A program made the position numbers and the translations under genes. Positions 6,255 to 6,478 of a stretch of DNA of 6,478 nucleotides are shown in pieces. Numbering within the stretch: the first letter of the stretch is position 1; each line of letters opens with the position of its first letter. The stretch spans positions 1-6,478 of the forward strand of contig DGFC01000140.1 of the NCBI GenBank assembly GCA_002391465.1, given 5' to 3'. Below the pieces are notes generated by a model. It searched no databases. It saw nothing but the letters and a program-made list of their open reading frames with translations, and had not been told where the DNA came from. The stretch comes from Firmicutes bacterium UBA3910 (GTDB taxonomy: Bacteria > Bacillota > Limnochordia > Darwinibacteriales > Darwinibacteriaceae).

Positions 6255-6468
6255 ATGCAGTGTCACTGCGGACATAACCAGAGCGGGTCCTGCGTTGAAA
6301 TAGTGCCCATTTTCCACAGTCTAACCCATGAGGAAATGGATGAAGTGGCCCGCATTGCCCAAGCTGTCACGTTCCAAAGGGGTGACCAGATCTATGCCAT
6401 GGGCGATCACCCCGACAGTCTGTTCGTGATCCATACCGGGCGTGTCAAAGTGTACCGCCTCAGCGACA
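6255..6468 (+). CDS. Crp/Fnr-family transcriptional regulator, N-terminal part only
   Basis: The start of a cyclic-nucleotide-binding-fold regulator of the Crp/Fnr superfamily; these bind DNA as dimers and respond to a small molecule, oxygen or redox signals. About 71 residues are visible, with the classic effector-domain opening: IFHSLTHEEMDEVARIAQ, then the strands FQRGDQIYAMGD and LFVIHTGRVKVYRL. The sequencing adapter probably begins at about 6469, so the final codons reading Asn-Thr-His are not trusted. The sensor domain remainder, dimer helix and helix-turn-helix are lost beyond the edge. The N-terminus MQCHCGHNQSGSC holds Cys3, Cys5 and Cys13 with His4 and His7. This recalls the N-terminal cysteines of oxygen-sensing Fnr proteins, so a metal, iron-sulfur or heme ligand set is plausible but unproven. 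It is 56 bases after the PII-like gene, in the same direction. Confidence 0.88.
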
Positions 6469-6478
6469 ATACACATCT
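6469..6478 (-). other. Probable adapter remnant at the right edge
   Basis: The last ten bases, ATACACATCT, equal the reverse complement of the outer ten bases of the mosaic-end adapter found at 1-19. They sit exactly at the contig edge, where the adapter should end. The inner nine adapter bases are not matched apart from one, so this is a partial or mis-assembled adapter, or a rare coincidence. Confidence 0.7.

Overview
The window reads as a fragment of a Firmicutes-type genome, probably from the Clostridia or a related anaerobic lineage. This rests on strong AAGGAGG-like ribosome binding sites, frequent GTG/TTG starts, roughly half GC by eye, and a Fnr-like regulator of a kind familiar from Firmicutes; it is inference, not identification. 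Bases 1-19 are exactly the Tn5 mosaic-end adapter of transposon-based sequencing libraries, and the last 10 bases match the outer end of the same adapter in reverse. The window is therefore probably a short contig with library sequence at both ends, and those edges should not be read as genome.

Layout. On the minus strand, 20-1318, lies most of a DinG/XPD-type iron-sulfur DNA helicase, cut off at the left edge after motif III. It has its own extended -10 promoter and a TTG start. Divergent from it, on the plus strand, is an orphan beta-class DNA methyltransferase (about 1406-2314). After a 61-base gap come three tightly packed genes with overlapping ends: a MoxR AAA+ ATPase (2376-3323), a DUF58 membrane protein (3316-4566) and a polytopic membrane protein ending in a DUF4129 domain (4538-5845). 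Fourteen bases later is a small PII-like ferredoxin-fold protein (5860-6198). After 56 more bases begins a Crp/Fnr-family regulator with a Cys/His-rich N-terminus (6255 onward), truncated by the right edge.

How they work together. MoxR, DUF58 and a membrane protein with a C-terminal DUF4129 domain form a widespread bacterial module. The ATPase is thought to remodel or mature a partner, DUF58 is a von Willebrand-like membrane adaptor, and the third protein usually carries a periplasmic/extracytoplasmic transglutaminase-like domain. Here the third protein has the membrane segments and DUF4129 but no visible transglutaminase core, and the DUF58 metal-site motif looks degenerate. This is a reduced version of the module whose job is unknown. 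The PII-like and Fnr-like genes may continue the same transcript or form a small sensor pair.

No CRISPR array, tRNA, rRNA, insertion sequence or convincing terminator was seen. No stretch of 300 bases or more lacks a gene. I see no strong case for an entirely new system; the best leads are the reduced MoxR module and the non-canonical PII-like protein beside a cysteine-rich Fnr-like regulator.
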